Positions 33,908 to 43,690 of a DNA stretch of 64,000 bases are shown here, one piece after another. The stretch's first letter is position 1. The number at the start of each line of letters is the position of its first letter. The notes under the pieces are model-generated. The model was not told the DNA's origin and did no database searches. It was given only the letters and a program-made list of their open reading frames with translations. The stretch is taken from NCBI RefSeq assembly GCF_006740045.1, contig NZ_AP019749.1, positions 515,001 to 579,000 of the forward strand. The letters run 5' to 3'. This DNA comes from Comamonas terrigena NBRC 13299 (GTDB taxonomy: Bacteria > Pseudomonadota > Gammaproteobacteria > Burkholderiales > Burkholderiaceae_C). A program made the position numbers and the translations under genes.

Positions 33908-34828
33908 ATGAGAGTCACTTTTTGTTGTACGGGCACCAAGGCCGAACCTTGGCTGGAGGGCTTGCGCGCCGCGCTGCCGGATGCAGACATCAGCGTGTGG
34001 GCGCCGGGTGCCCCCCAGGCGGACTACGCCGTGGTGTGGGCGCCGCCCCAGCAGTTCATGGACGAGCAGCCGGGATTGAAGGCGCTGTTCAATATTGGCG
34101 CCGGTGTGGATGCGCTGATGAAGCTGAGGCTGCCGGCCAATGCCCAGGTAGTGCGACTGGACGATGCCGGCATGTCGGTGCAGATGGCCGAATATGTGAC
34201 GCAGGCGGTGATCCGCCATTTCCGCGAGCTGGATGGCTATGAGGCCGATATGCGCGCCGGGAAATGGGCTTTCCGCAAGCCGCGCACGCGCGAGGACTTC
34301 ACCGTGGGCGTCATGGGCCTGGGCGTGCTGGGTGAGCGCGTGGCCAAGGCGCTGACGGTGTTCGAGTTCCCGGTGCTGGGCTGGAGCCGTTCGCCCAAGG
34401 CGGTGGACGGTGTGCGCACGCTGCATGGCAGCGATGGCTTTACGGAGTTTCTGTCGCAGACCAGGGTGCTGATCAATCTGCTGCCGCTGACGCCCGAGAC
34501 CGAGAACATTCTGAACCGCGAGAATCTGGGCCGGTTGCAAGCCGGCGCCTATGTGATCAACGTGGCGCGTGGCGGGCACCTGGTGGAGGACGATCTGCTG
34601 GCGCTGCTGGCCGAAGGCCAGATCGCCGGGGCCACGCTGGATGTGTTCCGCCAGGAGCCTCTGCCCGCCGGCCATCCGTTCTGGTCCGAGCCGCGCATCA
34701 CCATGACGCCCCACACCTCTGCCCGTACGCTGCGCGATGAAAGCATTGCCCAGATCGTCGGCAAGGTGGTGGACCTGAGCCAGGGCAAACCCGTCAAGGG
34801 CATGGTCGATCCGCAGCGCGGGTATTGA
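33908..34828 (+). CDS. ghrA: Glyoxylate/hydroxypyruvate reductase A-like
   Basis: This 306-aa D-isomer 2-hydroxyacid dehydrogenase is of the GhrA type. The NAD(P)-binding loop VGVMGLGVLGERVAKAL is near 133-149. The catalytic Arg is in NVARGGHLVEDDLL, with a Glu-containing segment near LDVFRQEPLP and a His in TPHTSA. GhrA reduces glyoxylate to glycolate and hydroxypyruvate to glycerate with NADPH. The frame is open upstream but the ATG at 33908 gives the family-typical start. A gap of about 250 nt without a recognisable gene precedes it. Its place among C2-generating genes fits, although substrate choice is inferred. Confidence 0.88.
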   Translation: MRVTFCCTGTKAEPWLEGLRAALPDADISVWAPGAPQADYAVVWAPPQQFMDEQPGLKALFNIGAGVDALMKLRLPANAQVVRLDDAGMSVQMAEYVTQAVIRHFRELDGYEADMRAGKWAFRKPRTREDFTVGVMGLGVLGERVAKALTVFEFPVLGWSRSPKAVDGVRTLHGSDGFTEFLSQTRVLINLLPLTPETENILNRENLGRLQAGAYVINVARGGHLVEDDLLALLAEGQIAGATLDVFRQEPLPAGHPFWSEPRITMTPHTSARTLRDESIAQIVGKVVDLSQGKPVKGMVDPQRGY

Positions 34829-34920
34829 CCCGATGACCCGATGAGGGGGATGGAGGGCGGGATCGCAGAGCGGGCCCAAGTGGGCAACAATGCGGCCCGT
34901 TGTGAAGCTGGAATCCTGGA

Positions 34921-36543
34921 ATGAACATGCGTCCCCATGCCACTTTGGCTCCCCTGAATGCCCGCCACTCCGCCTCCCGAGGGGGCGGCTGGGTGACGGC
35001 GCTGGCCTGGCTGTGGCTGTTCCTGCCGCTGGTGTGGATGTGGCCCTCCTCGCGCACCCTGGGGGATGTGGCGCTGTCGGCCCTGCTGTGGTGCGGCTGC
35101 CTGCTGTGGCGCCCCTTGACCCGCGTTGCGGCATGGGTGCTGGTGCTGGTGGGGGCCTGCTATCTGGGCTATTTCTACGCCGTGCGTTCAGCGCCGGACG
35201 AGTTCTTCTGGTATTCGGTGCTGGGTGCCTCCACCACGGAGGCCTGGGAGTACGCCAGCTCCTACCGGCTGCAGGATCTGGCGAGTCTGCTGTGCTGGTT
35301 GCTTCCTGCCGTGGCCGCGGCCGTGCACCTGTGGCGCCGCGCGCCGCTGCTGACGGGGCGGTTGCTGCGGGGTGTGGGCTGGGCGAGCTGGCTGGTGTGG
35401 GGCGTGCTGGCAACCACCGGGGTGGCCAAGGGCTATGGCCTGGAGGGCACGCTGCGCCGTGTGGACCGGGTGTACCCCATGACCCTGGGCGAATCGTACG
35501 CGCGGTACGCCCACGCCGCGGAATCGATCTACCGCATTCCGCCCATGGCCCCTCCCGCCGCTGCGCCCATGGCCGATGTGGTGGTGATGGTGATTGGCGA
35601 AAGCGCTAGCGCCCAGCGCTGGTCCCTGCTGGGCTACCAGGGCAACGATACCAATGCAGCGCTGCGCCCCTGGCGTGACGGGCTGGTGACCTTGCCGGTG
35701 ACGGCCAATGGCAACAACACCGGCAAGACGGTGCCGGTCTTGTTGACCGGGCAGCGCATGGCCGAGATGCCGGAGTCCGGGGTGGTGACCGTGCTGGACC
35801 AAGGTCGGTCTGCCGGCTTCCGCGTGGAGACGCTGAGCAACCAGAGTGCTTCGGGCATGTCGCTGAGTTTTGCGCACGCGGCATTCCGCCAGCGTTCCGA
35901 CCGGTTTGTGAACCTGCAGGATGGCCTGCAGGACGGGGCGTTGACGGAGCTGCTGGCCAGCAGCCTGCAGCAACAGGCGGCGGGGCAACCTGCGCTGATC
36001 ACGCTGCACATGTATGGCAGCCACCCGCGGGTCAACAAGCGCTACCCTCCGGAATTTGCGAAGTGGGAAGACCCCTACGACAACAGCATTGCCTATTCCA
36101 GCAGCCTGCTGGCCGACTGGATTTCCCGGCTGGACGCCCTTCCCGGGGTGCGCGCCGCGCTGGTGTATGTGTCGGACCATGGGCAGAATTTCCCGCAATG
36201 CGGCGGTTCCTACACCCATGGCAGCACCCGCAGCGCGTATGAAGTCCCGTTGCTGGTCTGGGGGAATGCCGCCCTGCGTCAGCAGCAGCCGCAGTGGTGG
36301 GGACAATTGCAGAAGGTGGCCGCCCATGCCGTGGCCCCTGACGGCAGTCTGCGCCAGACCAATCTGCTCTACACGGGCGTGGTCCAGGATCTGCTGGGCT
36401 ACCAGGTGCATGCGGTGGACAAGGGAACGGCCAGCCACGTCAGCCCGGCGGGTGACGGCCCCTACCCACCCACGGCAGCGCACAACGGCTGCGACGACTG
36501 GTTTGCCCAGGTGGCGCAGCAGCATCCCGCTGCCACGCCCTAG
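34921..36543 (+). CDS. EptA-like phosphoethanolamine transferase (membrane sulfatase fold)
   Basis: This 540-aa inner-membrane protein has about five N-terminal transmembrane helices (25-170) and a periplasmic alkaline-phosphatase-fold domain. VVVMVIGESASAQRWSLLGY near 220-240 is the first metal motif, GNNTGKTVP gives a likely nucleophile Thr267, and VYVSDHGQNF near 416 is the second metal segment. Family members add phosphoethanolamine to lipid A or other glycans. The cysteines usual in EptA/MCR near the nucleophile are absent and the HGE motif is HGQ, so it is a divergent member with uncertain acceptor. Confidence 0.8.
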   Translation: MNMRPHATLAPLNARHSASRGGGWVTALAWLWLFLPLVWMWPSSRTLGDVALSALLWCGCLLWRPLTRVAAWVLVLVGACYLGYFYAVRSAPDEFFWYSVLGASTTEAWEYASSYRLQDLASLLCWLLPAVAAAVHLWRRAPLLTGRLLRGVGWASWLVWGVLATTGVAKGYGLEGTLRRVDRVYPMTLGESYARYAHAAESIYRIPPMAPPAAAPMADVVVMVIGESASAQRWSLLGYQGNDTNAALRPWRDGLVTLPVTANGNNTGKTVPVLLTGQRMAEMPESGVVTVLDQGRSAGFRVETLSNQSASGMSLSFAHAAFRQRSDRFVNLQDGLQDGALTELLASSLQQQAAGQPALITLHMYGSHPRVNKRYPPEFAKWEDPYDNSIAYSSSLLADWISRLDALPGVRAALVYVSDHGQNFPQCGGSYTHGSTRSAYEVPLLVWGNAALRQQQPQWWGQLQKVAAHAVAPDGSLRQTNLLYTGVVQDLLGYQVHAVDKGTASHVSPAGDGPYPPTAAHNGCDDWFAQVAQQHPAATP

Positions 36544-36625
36544 CCGCTGCAGCGGATACCGCCACGATGACGCCCCCACCCGCTTGCGCATCGCCCGACG
36601 ATGTGAATCTGAACAGGAGACAGCC

Positions 36626-37558
36626 ATGACAAGTTATCCCCAACGCGTGAAATTGGTCGACGTCGGCCCCCGCGACGGTCTGCAGAACGAGAAGCAGCCT
36701 GTGCCGGCCGCCGTCAAGGTGGAGCTGGTGCACCGTTTGCAGAATGCGGGTCTGACCGAGATCGAGGTCACCAGCTTTGTATCGCCCAAATGGGTGCCGC
36801 AGATGGCGGACAACGCCGAGGTGATGGCCGCCATCGCGCGCAAGCCCGGGGTGCGCTATTCGGTGCTGACGCCCAACCTGAAAGGCTACGAGGCGGCCGT
36901 GTTGTCCAGGCCCGACGAGATCGTGGTGTTTGGTGCGGCCAGCGAGGCGTTCAGCCAGAAGAACATCAACTGCTCCATTGCCGAGAGCATCGAGCGCTTT
37001 GCGCCCGTGGTGGAAGCGGCCCGTGCCGCCGGCATCTACGTGCGCGGTGCGATGAGTTGCACCGTGGGCTGCCCCTATGAGGGCGAGGTGGCGCCGGAGC
37101 GCGTGGCCTATCTGGCCGGGCTGATGAGGGGCATCGGCGTGCAGCATATCGGTGTGGCGGACACGATCGGGGTGGGCACGCCGGTCAAGGTGCGCAAGGC
37201 CATTGAGGCCACCTTGCAGCATTTCGACATCAACGATGTGTCGGGCCATTTCCACGATACCTACGGCCAGGCGCTGTCCAACACGCTGGCCGCACTGGCC
37301 ATGGGCGTGTGGCAGTACGACACCTCGGTGGCCGGTCTGGGCGGCTGCCCCTACGCCAAGGGGGCGACGGGCAATGTGGCGACCGAAGACGTGGTCTACA
37401 TGCTGCATGGCATGGGCATCGACACGGGCATCGATCTGGACCAGCTGATCGATGCCGGTGCGTTCATCAGCGAACACCTGGGTCGCCCCACGCAGTCGCG
37501 GGTGGCCAAGGCCGTGCTGGCCAAACGCGCGAGCAGCGCGGTCTGCGAGGCCGTGTGA
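36626..37558 (+). CDS. liuE: Hydroxymethylglutaryl-CoA lyase
   Basis: This 310-aa TIM-barrel lyase cleaves HMG-CoA into acetyl-CoA and acetoacetate, the last liu step. The DRE-type segment VGPRDGLQNE (Arg17, Asp18) is at the N-terminus. The metal-binding HFH (His208, His210) and the catalytic Cys241 in GLGGCPYAKGATGN are all present. CAGGAGACAG precedes the ATG. It is translationally joined to the next gene by a one-base TGATG overlap and heads a run of tightly packed genes reaching 41504. Confidence 0.95.
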   Translation: MTSYPQRVKLVDVGPRDGLQNEKQPVPAAVKVELVHRLQNAGLTEIEVTSFVSPKWVPQMADNAEVMAAIARKPGVRYSVLTPNLKGYEAAVLSRPDEIVVFGAASEAFSQKNINCSIAESIERFAPVVEAARAAGIYVRGAMSCTVGCPYEGEVAPERVAYLAGLMRGIGVQHIGVADTIGVGTPVKVRKAIEATLQHFDINDVSGHFHDTYGQALSNTLAALAMGVWQYDTSVAGLGGCPYAKGATGNVATEDVVYMLHGMGIDTGIDLDQLIDAGAFISEHLGRPTQSRVAKAVLAKRASSAVCEAV

Positions 37559-38070
37559 TGTGTGGATCGGAATTGCATAGCCTGCCGGAAGGCGTGCAGC
37601 GCGTGGCGCGCTATCTGCAGCAGGCCGGTCATGCCCATGGGCCGCAGATGCTGGATGGTGCGGCCCGGACCTCGCAGGAAGCAGCGGACCAGCTGGAAAT
37701 TGCCGTGGGACAGGTGGCGAAGAGCGTGGTCTTCAAGCGCAAGGAAGATGGCGTCCATGTGCTGGTGGTGGCGGCCGGTGACCGCCGCGTGGACGAGAAG
37801 AAGCTGGCGGCCCTGGTGGGCAAGGTGGGGCGCGCCGATGCCGACTATGTGAAGGCGCGCACCGGCTTTGCCATTGGCGGCGTGAGCCCGGTGGCGCATC
37901 TGCAGCCGCCGGTGACCGTGATCGACGCCAGCCTGGCGCGCTTTGAGGTGTTGTGGGCGGCGGCTGGGCATCCGCATGCGGTGTTTCCGCTGGACATGGT
38001 GGCGCTGCAGCAACTGACCGGTGCGCCGGTGGTGGATGTGGTGGAGTTGCCGGCCGGGGAGGGTGCATGA
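37558..38070 (+). CDS. YbaK/EbsC-family aminoacyl-tRNA deacylase
   Basis: This 170-aa YbaK-like domain protein is predicted to hydrolyse mischarged tRNA, such as Cys-tRNA(Pro), in trans. The conserved lysine lies in GQVAKSVVFK near 50-59, and ARTGFAIGGVSPVAH near 100-115 is the second family block. Its ATG shares a base with the liuE stop codon and its own stop overlaps the next start (ATGA), so expression is coupled to liuE. The functional reason for coupling is unclear. Confidence 0.87.
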   Translation: MCGSELHSLPEGVQRVARYLQQAGHAHGPQMLDGAARTSQEAADQLEIAVGQVAKSVVFKRKEDGVHVLVVAAGDRRVDEKKLAALVGKVGRADADYVKARTGFAIGGVSPVAHLQPPVTVIDASLARFEVLWAAAGHPHAVFPLDMVALQQLTGAPVVDVVELPAGEGA

Positions 38071-38330
38071 GCTGTCCTTTGCCACCCGATGCCTTGCTGG
38101 ACAAGGCCCGCACCGTGCTGGGCCAGGGCCTGCTGGACGCCCATGCCGTGGAGGCACCGCCTTCGCCCTGCATCTCGGTCTGCCGCATGGATGACGACCG
38201 CAGCCACTGCGTCGGCTGCCTGCGCACCTTGGATGAATTGCGCCAGTGGGGCAAGTCCGACGCCGCCACACAGCGCCAGATCTGGGGCGCCGTGCTGCAG
38301 CGTTGCGGTATGGCACAGCCCACGTTGTGA
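38067..38330 (+). CDS. DUF1289 small cysteine protein
   Basis: This 87-aa protein contains the DUF1289 pattern PSPCISVCRMDDDRSHCVGC near 34-53 followed by RTLDELRQW. The four cysteines probably bind zinc or an iron-sulphur cluster. Its start overlaps the previous stop by ATGA. The function is unknown; such small proteins are often found in catabolic operons of betaproteobacteria. Confidence 0.85.
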   Translation: MSCPLPPDALLDKARTVLGQGLLDAHAVEAPPSPCISVCRMDDDRSHCVGCLRTLDELRQWGKSDAATQRQIWGAVLQRCGMAQPTL

Positions 38331-38365
38331 GCCGAATAACGCCCTAGCGGCACAGGGAGGCGCAG

Positions 38366-39010
38366 ATGCGCGATATCACGTTCTATCTGGATTTTGTGTC
38401 GCCCTATGCCTGGCTGGCGTTCGCCCAGTTGCCTGCGCAGCTGGAGGGCATCAGCTGCCATGTGCGCTACCGCCCGGTGCTGCTGGGCGCCTTGTTGAAG
38501 CAGCACGCCAACCCCGGGCCTGCCGGTATTCCTCCGAAGCGGGCATGGACCTACCGCCATGCCGAGTGGCTGGGCCATGCGCAAGGCACGACGCTGCAGA
38601 TGCCGCAGCGCCACCCTTTCAACCCGCTGCCCCTGCTGCGTCTGGCGCTGGAGTGCAGCGAGGACGGCTGCATCAACCGCTTCACGGCGGACGCGTTGTT
38701 CCGCCATGTGTGGGAAGGCGGGGGCGACGCGCTGGGGGCGGAGCGCATCGCCGCCTTGCGTGAGCGTCTGGCGGCGCAGCTGCGCACCGATGCGCAGGCC
38801 GCAGAGCGCGCCAAGGGCTTGCTGCGCACCAATACCGAGGAGGCCGCAGCCGCGGGCGTGTTCGGCGTTCCCACAGTGAGCGTGGACGGCCACACCTTCT
38901 TCGGGGTGGATGGCCTGCCCATGCTGCGGGACTATCTGCAGGGCGGAGACTGGTTCACCCAAGGCCGCTGGGAGGCGGCTGCAAGCGTGGAGCAAGGCTT
39001 GCAGGCTTGA
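38366..39010 (+). CDS. 2-Hydroxychromene-2-carboxylate isomerase family (DsbA/kappa-GST fold)
   Basis: This 214-aa thioredoxin-fold protein starts MRDITFYLDFVSPYAWLA, in which the Ser replaces the cysteine of DsbA, as in HCCA isomerase and kappa glutathione transferases. GVFGVPTVSVDG near 168-179 is the conserved cis-proline loop and FFGVDGLPML follows. It may be a glutathione-dependent isomerase of aromatic degradation, but no ring-cleavage genes are nearby, so the substrate is open. AGGGAGGC precedes the ATG. Confidence 0.85.
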   Translation: MRDITFYLDFVSPYAWLAFAQLPAQLEGISCHVRYRPVLLGALLKQHANPGPAGIPPKRAWTYRHAEWLGHAQGTTLQMPQRHPFNPLPLLRLALECSEDGCINRFTADALFRHVWEGGGDALGAERIAALRERLAAQLRTDAQAAERAKGLLRTNTEEAAAAGVFGVPTVSVDGHTFFGVDGLPMLRDYLQGGDWFTQGRWEAAASVEQGLQA

Positions 39011-39021
39011 ATGCCTGCGCT

Positions 39022-40839
39022 ATGCCCAATGCCTTCAATTTCGCCGTTTCCCCGTTCGATTGTCTGACGCCTGACGAGCAGGCCCTGGTCTGCAGCGGTG
39101 TCGACATCGCCTACTTTCCGGAAGGGGCCGTGGTGCTGGACCGGGGCATGGCGCCGACCCACCTGTTTGTCATCATCAAGGGCCATGTGGAGCAGACCGA
39201 GGGCGAGCAGTTGCTGGCCTCCTACGGGCCCGAAGACTGCTTCGATGGCCGGGCCCTCGTGGCGGGGCGTGCCAGCAGCCGTTTTGTGGTGGTCGAAGAG
39301 CTGGTGGCCTACCAGCTGGCGCACGAGACCGTCAACGAGCTGATTGCGCGCAACACGGCGTTCGGTGCGCTGCTGTTTGCCGATCTAGGCCACAAGCTGG
39401 GGACCCTGGCCCAGCGCGCCGACCAGCATGAGCGGCAGTCCCTGACCCTGATGCGGGTGGAGCAGGCCTTTGTGCGCCCCGCCCATGTGGTGGATGCGGC
39501 CACCGACATCGTCAGCGTGACCCGGCTGTTCCAGGAACAGCGCACCACCAGCGTGCTGGTGTCCGGGCTGCCGCAGGGCATCGGCATTTTTTCCAACACC
39601 ACCTTGCAGCGCGCCATCCTCGACGGGCGCCCCCTGGCGCAGCTGGCGGTGGGCGAGTTCGCCAGCAGTCCGGTGATCAGCGTACGGGCCAGCGACCAGC
39701 TGGGGGATGCCATGGCACTGCTGCTGCGCGCCCGCGTGCACCGGCTGGCGGTGCTGGACGGGGACGGCCAGGTGTGCGGGATGCTGGAGGCGCTGGACCT
39801 GTTCAGCTTTCTGGCCAACCATTCCCACCTGATCCTGGTGCAGATCGAGCAGGCGGGCGACCTGCAGGCGCTGGAGCACCCGGCCGCACAGATCACCCAA
39901 CTGCTGTCGGCACTGCACCGCGGCGGCACACGCATCGCGCTGATGGCCCAACTGGTGCAGCAGCTCAATGCCCGGCTGTTCGAGCGCGCCTGGCAGATGC
40001 TGGCACCGGCCGATCTGGTGGCCAACAGCTGCCTGTTCGTGATGGGCAGTGAAGGGCGCGGCGAGCAGTTGCTCAAGACCGACCAGGACAACGGGCTATT
40101 GCTGCGCGATGGATACACGCCACCGGCCGATCTGGACGCCATCTGCCATGCCTTTTCGGCGGTGCTGCAGCGTTTCGGCTACCCGGAATGCCCCGGGCAC
40201 ATCATGCTGAATAACCCGGAATGGCGCGGCAGCGTCAGCGACTTTGGCCAGCGTGCCAGGGAATGGCTGCTGATGCCCAGTGCCGACAGCCTGATGCGGC
40301 TGGCCATTTTTCTGGACGCCCATGCCGTGGCCGGTGATGCCGCGCTGCTGGCCGGGGTGCGCCAGCAGCTGCAGAGTCTGGCCACGGACAACGATGCCCT
40401 GATTGCCCGCTTTGCGTCGGTGATCGACAGCTTTGGCGAATCCGGCGGCTGGTGGAACCGCTTGCTGGGCCGCAGCGATGCATTCAGCAGCGTGCATCTG
40501 AAGAAAGCAGGCATCTTTCCGCTGGTCCATGGCGTGCGCAGTCTGGCGCTGGCGCGGCATGTGGACACCACCAGCACGGTGGACCGCATCGAAGCACTGG
40601 TCGCCGATGGCACCCTGGATGCCCCGCTGGGGCGAGAGATGCGGGAGTCCTTGCACCTGCTGATGGGCTTGCGGCTGCAGGCAGGTCTGTCCGAGATCGA
40701 GCGCCACCGGCCGGTGACGGGGGAGGTGGACCCTTCCACCCTCAGCAGCCTGGAGCGGGATCTGCTCAAGGATGCCCTGGCGGTGGTGCGGCGTTTCCGC
40801 ACGCTGCTGCAACAGCGTTTGCGTCTGGATGCGCTGTGA
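39022..40839 (+). CDS. cNMP-binding/CBS/DUF294 putative nucleotidyltransferase
   Basis: This 605-aa regulatory protein has an N-terminal cyclic-nucleotide-binding-like domain (about 10-115), two CBS domains (about 145-265), a DUF294 nucleotidyltransferase domain with VMGSEGRGEQLLKTDQDNG near 338-356, and a C-terminal DUF294 helical domain. The G-S-x-G-R-x-E and D-x-D signatures resemble GlnD-type transferases. A TTG at 39007 overlapping the previous stop is an alternative start. It is coupled by GTGA to the exonuclease gene. The same pair occurs beside ActP/DUF485 genes in pseudomonads, as I recall, and here it converges on them. A role in controlling acetate uptake or signalling is inference. 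Confidence 0.87.
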   Translation: MPNAFNFAVSPFDCLTPDEQALVCSGVDIAYFPEGAVVLDRGMAPTHLFVIIKGHVEQTEGEQLLASYGPEDCFDGRALVAGRASSRFVVVEELVAYQLAHETVNELIARNTAFGALLFADLGHKLGTLAQRADQHERQSLTLMRVEQAFVRPAHVVDAATDIVSVTRLFQEQRTTSVLVSGLPQGIGIFSNTTLQRAILDGRPLAQLAVGEFASSPVISVRASDQLGDAMALLLRARVHRLAVLDGDGQVCGMLEALDLFSFLANHSHLILVQIEQAGDLQALEHPAAQITQLLSALHRGGTRIALMAQLVQQLNARLFERAWQMLAPADLVANSCLFVMGSEGRGEQLLKTDQDNGLLLRDGYTPPADLDAICHAFSAVLQRFGYPECPGHIMLNNPEWRGSVSDFGQRAREWLLMPSADSLMRLAIFLDAHAVAGDAALLAGVRQQLQSLATDNDALIARFASVIDSFGESGGWWNRLLGRSDAFSSVHLKKAGIFPLVHGVRSLALARHVDTTSTVDRIEALVADGTLDAPLGREMRESLHLLMGLRLQAGLSEIERHRPVTGEVDPSTLSSLERDLLKDALAVVRRFRTLLQQRLRLDAL

Positions 40840-41504
40840 GTACGCGTCCGTACCCGTGGCACCCGCTGCGCCACTGGCTGGAGGGCTGGCGCCGCCAGCG
40901 GCTGCTGCGCCAGCTGGCCGATCCGGCCCTGGCCTTTGTGCTGGACCCGGCGCCGCCGGACGAGTGGGTGTCGCTGGACTGCGAGACCACCGGGCTGGAT
41001 GTGCGCCGGGACCACATTGTGTCCATCGGCGCCGTGCGCATCCAGGGGCAGCGCATTCTGACCAGCCAGCGGCTGGAGCTGCTGGTGCGCCCGCCCCATG
41101 GTGTCAGTGCCGACAGCGTGCGCATCCACCAGCTGCGTGAGCGGGATCTGGCCCAGGGCCTGCCCGTTCAGGATGCGGTGTTGCAGCTGCTGCATTTCAT
41201 CGGCAGCCGGCCCTTGGTGGGCTACTACCTGGAGTTCGATCTGGCGATGATCAACCGGGTGCTGCGGCCCTTGCTGGGTATTGCGCTGCCGCAGCCACGG
41301 AACGAAGTTTCCGCGCTCTACTACGACCACAAATTCCGGCAACTGCCACCCCACCGGCAGCAGTCGCCGGAGATTGATCTGCGCTTTGACACGCTGATGC
41401 GAGACCTCGGCCTGCCGCAAAGCCGCGCGCACGATGCCGTGAACGATGCGGTGATGGCCGCACTGGCCTTCATCAAACTGCGCCAGCTGCAGGGCGCGCG
41501 GTGA
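40836..41504 (+). CDS. DnaQ-like 3'-5' exonuclease
   Basis: This 222-aa DEDDh exonuclease has VSLDCETTGLD near 43-53 (Asp and Glu of motif I), a motif II segment GYYLEFDLAMINR near 130, and HDAVNDAVMAALAF near 199 (His and Asp of motif III). It starts with GTG overlapping the stop of the DUF294 gene (GTGA), so the two are translationally coupled. It resembles the PolC/DnaQ epsilon fold but probably acts in processing rather than replication. A bidirectional terminator follows. Confidence 0.88.
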   Translation: MSTRPYPWHPLRHWLEGWRRQRLLRQLADPALAFVLDPAPPDEWVSLDCETTGLDVRRDHIVSIGAVRIQGQRILTSQRLELLVRPPHGVSADSVRIHQLRERDLAQGLPVQDAVLQLLHFIGSRPLVGYYLEFDLAMINRVLRPLLGIALPQPRNEVSALYYDHKFRQLPPHRQQSPEIDLRFDTLMRDLGLPQSRAHDAVNDAVMAALAFIKLRQLQGAR

Positions 41505-41567
41505 GAGCGGTGCGGTGACAAGCGCCGCGGAACACAAGGGCACGCGGGGCCACAGGCCATGGGCATG

Positions 41568-41597
41568 AAAAAAGCCGGGTTCTCGAACCCGGCTTTT
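41568..41597. terminator. Bidirectional terminator between exonuclease and actP genes
   Basis: AAAAGCCGGGTTC and GAACCCGGCTTTT form a perfect stem around a 2-nt centre, with A- and T-runs on both sides. It lies between two convergent genes and serves both. Confidence 0.9.
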
Positions 41598-41636
41598 GCA
41601 TGGCGCCAGCGCGGCAGCCGCCGCGCTGCGAGGGGC

Positions 41637-43379
41637 TTAGTGGCCCGATGCGCCCGATGCGCCGAACCCGGTTTCCGAACGCACTTGCTGGGCTTCGAAA
41701 GCCGCACGTTCCTTGTCCGCTTGGCCGCTCTTGTCGAGCACCGAGAACAGCCATACGCCCACGAAACCGATGGTCATCGAGAACAGGGCGGGCGACGTGT
41801 AGGGGAACCAGGCCGAGCCGGGAGGGTTGCCGAACGTGGCTTCCCAGACCGAGGGCGACACGATGGTCAGGCCCACGGAGGAGACCAGACCCAGGAAGCC
41901 GCCAATGACGGCGCCCTTGGTGGTACAGCCCTTCCACAGCACCGACAGCAGCAGCACGGGGAAGTTGGCCGATGCCGCAATCGCGAAGGCCAGGGCCACC
42001 ATGAAGGCGACGTTCTGCTTCTCGAACACAATGCCCAGCAGCACCGCGATGACGCCCAGTGTCAGCGTCGTCAGGCGGGAAACGCGCAGTTCCGACGCGC
42101 TGTCGGCCTTGCCGTTCTTGAACACGGTGGCGTACAGGTCGTGCGACACGGCAGAGGCGCCCGACAGCGTCAGACCCGCCACCACGGCCAGGATGGTGGC
42201 AAAGGCCACGGCAGAGATGAAGCCGTAGAACACATCGCCGCCCACGCTCTTGGCCACCAGCACGGCCGCCATATTGGCCGTGCCAGCGCCGCCCTTGATG
42301 ACGCCCTTGACGGTGTCGGCCATCTCGGGGTTGGTCAGCACCATGGTGATGGCGCCAAAGCCGATGATGAAGATCAGGATGTAGAAGTAGCCGATCCACA
42401 CCGTGGCCCAGCCCACGGACTTGCGTGCTTCCTTGGCGTCCGGCACCGTGAAGAAGCGCATCAGGATGTGGGGCAGGCCGAGCGTGCCGAACATCAGCGC
42501 CATGCCGAAGCTGATGGCCGAGATGGGGTCCTTGATGAAGCCGCCGGGGCCCATGATGGACAGGCCCAGCTTGGCCGCCACATCGGGCTCCTTGCCGCCG
42601 GCTTCTGCAATCGCGGTCTTCACCTTCACGCCTTCGGCGAACAGCGTTTCAAAGCTGAAGCCGTACTTGGACATGATCATGAAGCCCATGAAGGTCACGC
42701 CGGCCAGCAGCATGCAGGCCTTGATGATCTGCACCCAGGTGGTGGCGGTCATGCCGCCGAACAGCACATAGACCATCATCAGCACACCCACCAGCACCAC
42801 GGCGATCCAGTAGTCCAGGCCGAACAGCAGCTTGATCAGCTGGCCCGCACCCACCATCTGGGCGATCAGGTAGAAAGCCACCACCACCAGGGTGCCGCTG
42901 GCGGCGAACATGCGGAAAGGACCTTGGGCAAAACGGTAGCCGGCCACGTCGGCAAAGGTGAACTTGCCCAGGTTGCGCAGGCGTTCGGCCAGCAGGAAGG
43001 TCAGAATGGGCCAGCCCACCAGGAAACCGATGGAGTAGATCAGGCCGTCGTAGCCGCTGATCATGACCTGGGCGGAAATGCCCAGGAACGATGCGGCAGA
43101 CATGTAGTCCCCCGCAATCGCCAGGCCGTTCTGAAAGCCGGTGATGCCGCCGCCAGCGGTGTAGAAATCGGCGGCAGAGCGGGTCTTGGAGGCGGCCCAC
43201 TTGGTGATCCACAGGGTGCCGGCCACAAAGGCCACAAAAAGAACGATGGCGGTCCAGTTGGTGGCTTGCTTGGCGGTGTCGCCAATGTCGCCACCGGCGG
43301 CCAGGGCAGAGCCCGTCGCCGAGAGCATGAGAGAGGTCGCCAGCGTGGTTGCCAGCGTGCGTTGCAGGGAGCTCTTCAT
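41637..43379 (-). CDS. actP: Cation/acetate symporter ActP
   Basis: This 580-aa sodium:solute symporter takes up acetate and related short monocarboxylates such as glycolate. An N-terminal signal-like segment (1-26) precedes about 13 transmembrane helices. Family features include [20 protein letters not shown] near 70-89, [24 protein letters not shown] near 310 and [12 protein letters not shown] near 410. The start codon overlaps the stop of the DUF485 gene (ATGA), so the two are co-translated. Acetate import fits the neighbouring acetyl-CoA and glyoxylate genes. Confidence 0.94.
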   Translation of the reverse strand: MKSSLQRTLATTLATSLMLSATGSALAAGGDIGDTAKQATNWTAIVLFVAFVAGTLWITKWAASKTRSAADFYTAGGGITGFQNGLAIAGDYMSAASFLGISAQVMISGYDGLIYSIGFLVGWPILTFLLAERLRNLGKFTFADVAGYRFAQGPFRMFAASGTLVVVAFYLIAQMVGAGQLIKLLFGLDYWIAVVLVGVLMMVYVLFGGMTATTWVQIIKACMLLAGVTFMGFMIMSKYGFSFETLFAEGVKVKTAIAEAGGKEPDVAAKLGLSIMGPGGFIKDPISAISFGMALMFGTLGLPHILMRFFTVPDAKEARKSVGWATVWIGYFYILIFIIGFGAITMVLTNPEMADTVKGVIKGGAGTANMAAVLVAKSVGGDVFYGFISAVAFATILAVVAGLTLSGASAVSHDLYATVFKNGKADSASELRVSRLTTLTLGVIAVLLGIVFEKQNVAFMVALAFAIAASANFPVLLLSVLWKGCTTKGAVIGGFLGLVSSVGLTIVSPSVWEATFGNPPGSAWFPYTSPALFSMTIGFVGVWLFSVLDKSGQADKERAAFEAQQVRSETGFGASGASGH

Positions 43380-43690
43380 TTTGACTGGGCGTCCTTCAGG
43401 ATTTGCTGGGTCAGCTGGTCGAACTCGTTGTTCGCGCGGCGGATATAGAACAGCGTGATGGCCACGGTGAACACGATCACAAACAGGGCAATGGGAATGC
43501 CCAGGGTGGTCACGCCGGAGCTGCTCAGTGGCTGGGCCAGAAATTCCTTGTCGAATGCAATCAGCGCCACATAGCCGTAATAGACGAGCAGCATCAGCAC
43601 AGTCAGCACCAACCCCAGGCGATTGCGCTTGCTGCGCAACTCCAGATATTTCGGGTTGCGCTGGATTTTGGTGACCACGGTATCGGTCAT
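43376..43690 (-). CDS. DUF485 membrane protein, YjcH-like partner of ActP
   Basis: This 104-aa protein has two transmembrane helices (about 24-46 and 60-84) and the DUF485 pattern [15 protein letters not shown] near 12-26. It corresponds to YjcH, encoded before actP in E. coli and many other bacteria; a helper role in acetate uptake is assumed but not shown. CAGGAGACAT precedes the ATG on the minus strand. Its stop overlaps the actP start. Confidence 0.9.
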   Translation of the reverse strand: MTDTVVTKIQRNPKYLELRSKRNRLGLVLTVLMLLVYYGYVALIAFDKEFLAQPLSSSGVTTLGIPIALFVIVFTVAITLFYIRRANNEFDQLTQQILKDAQSK

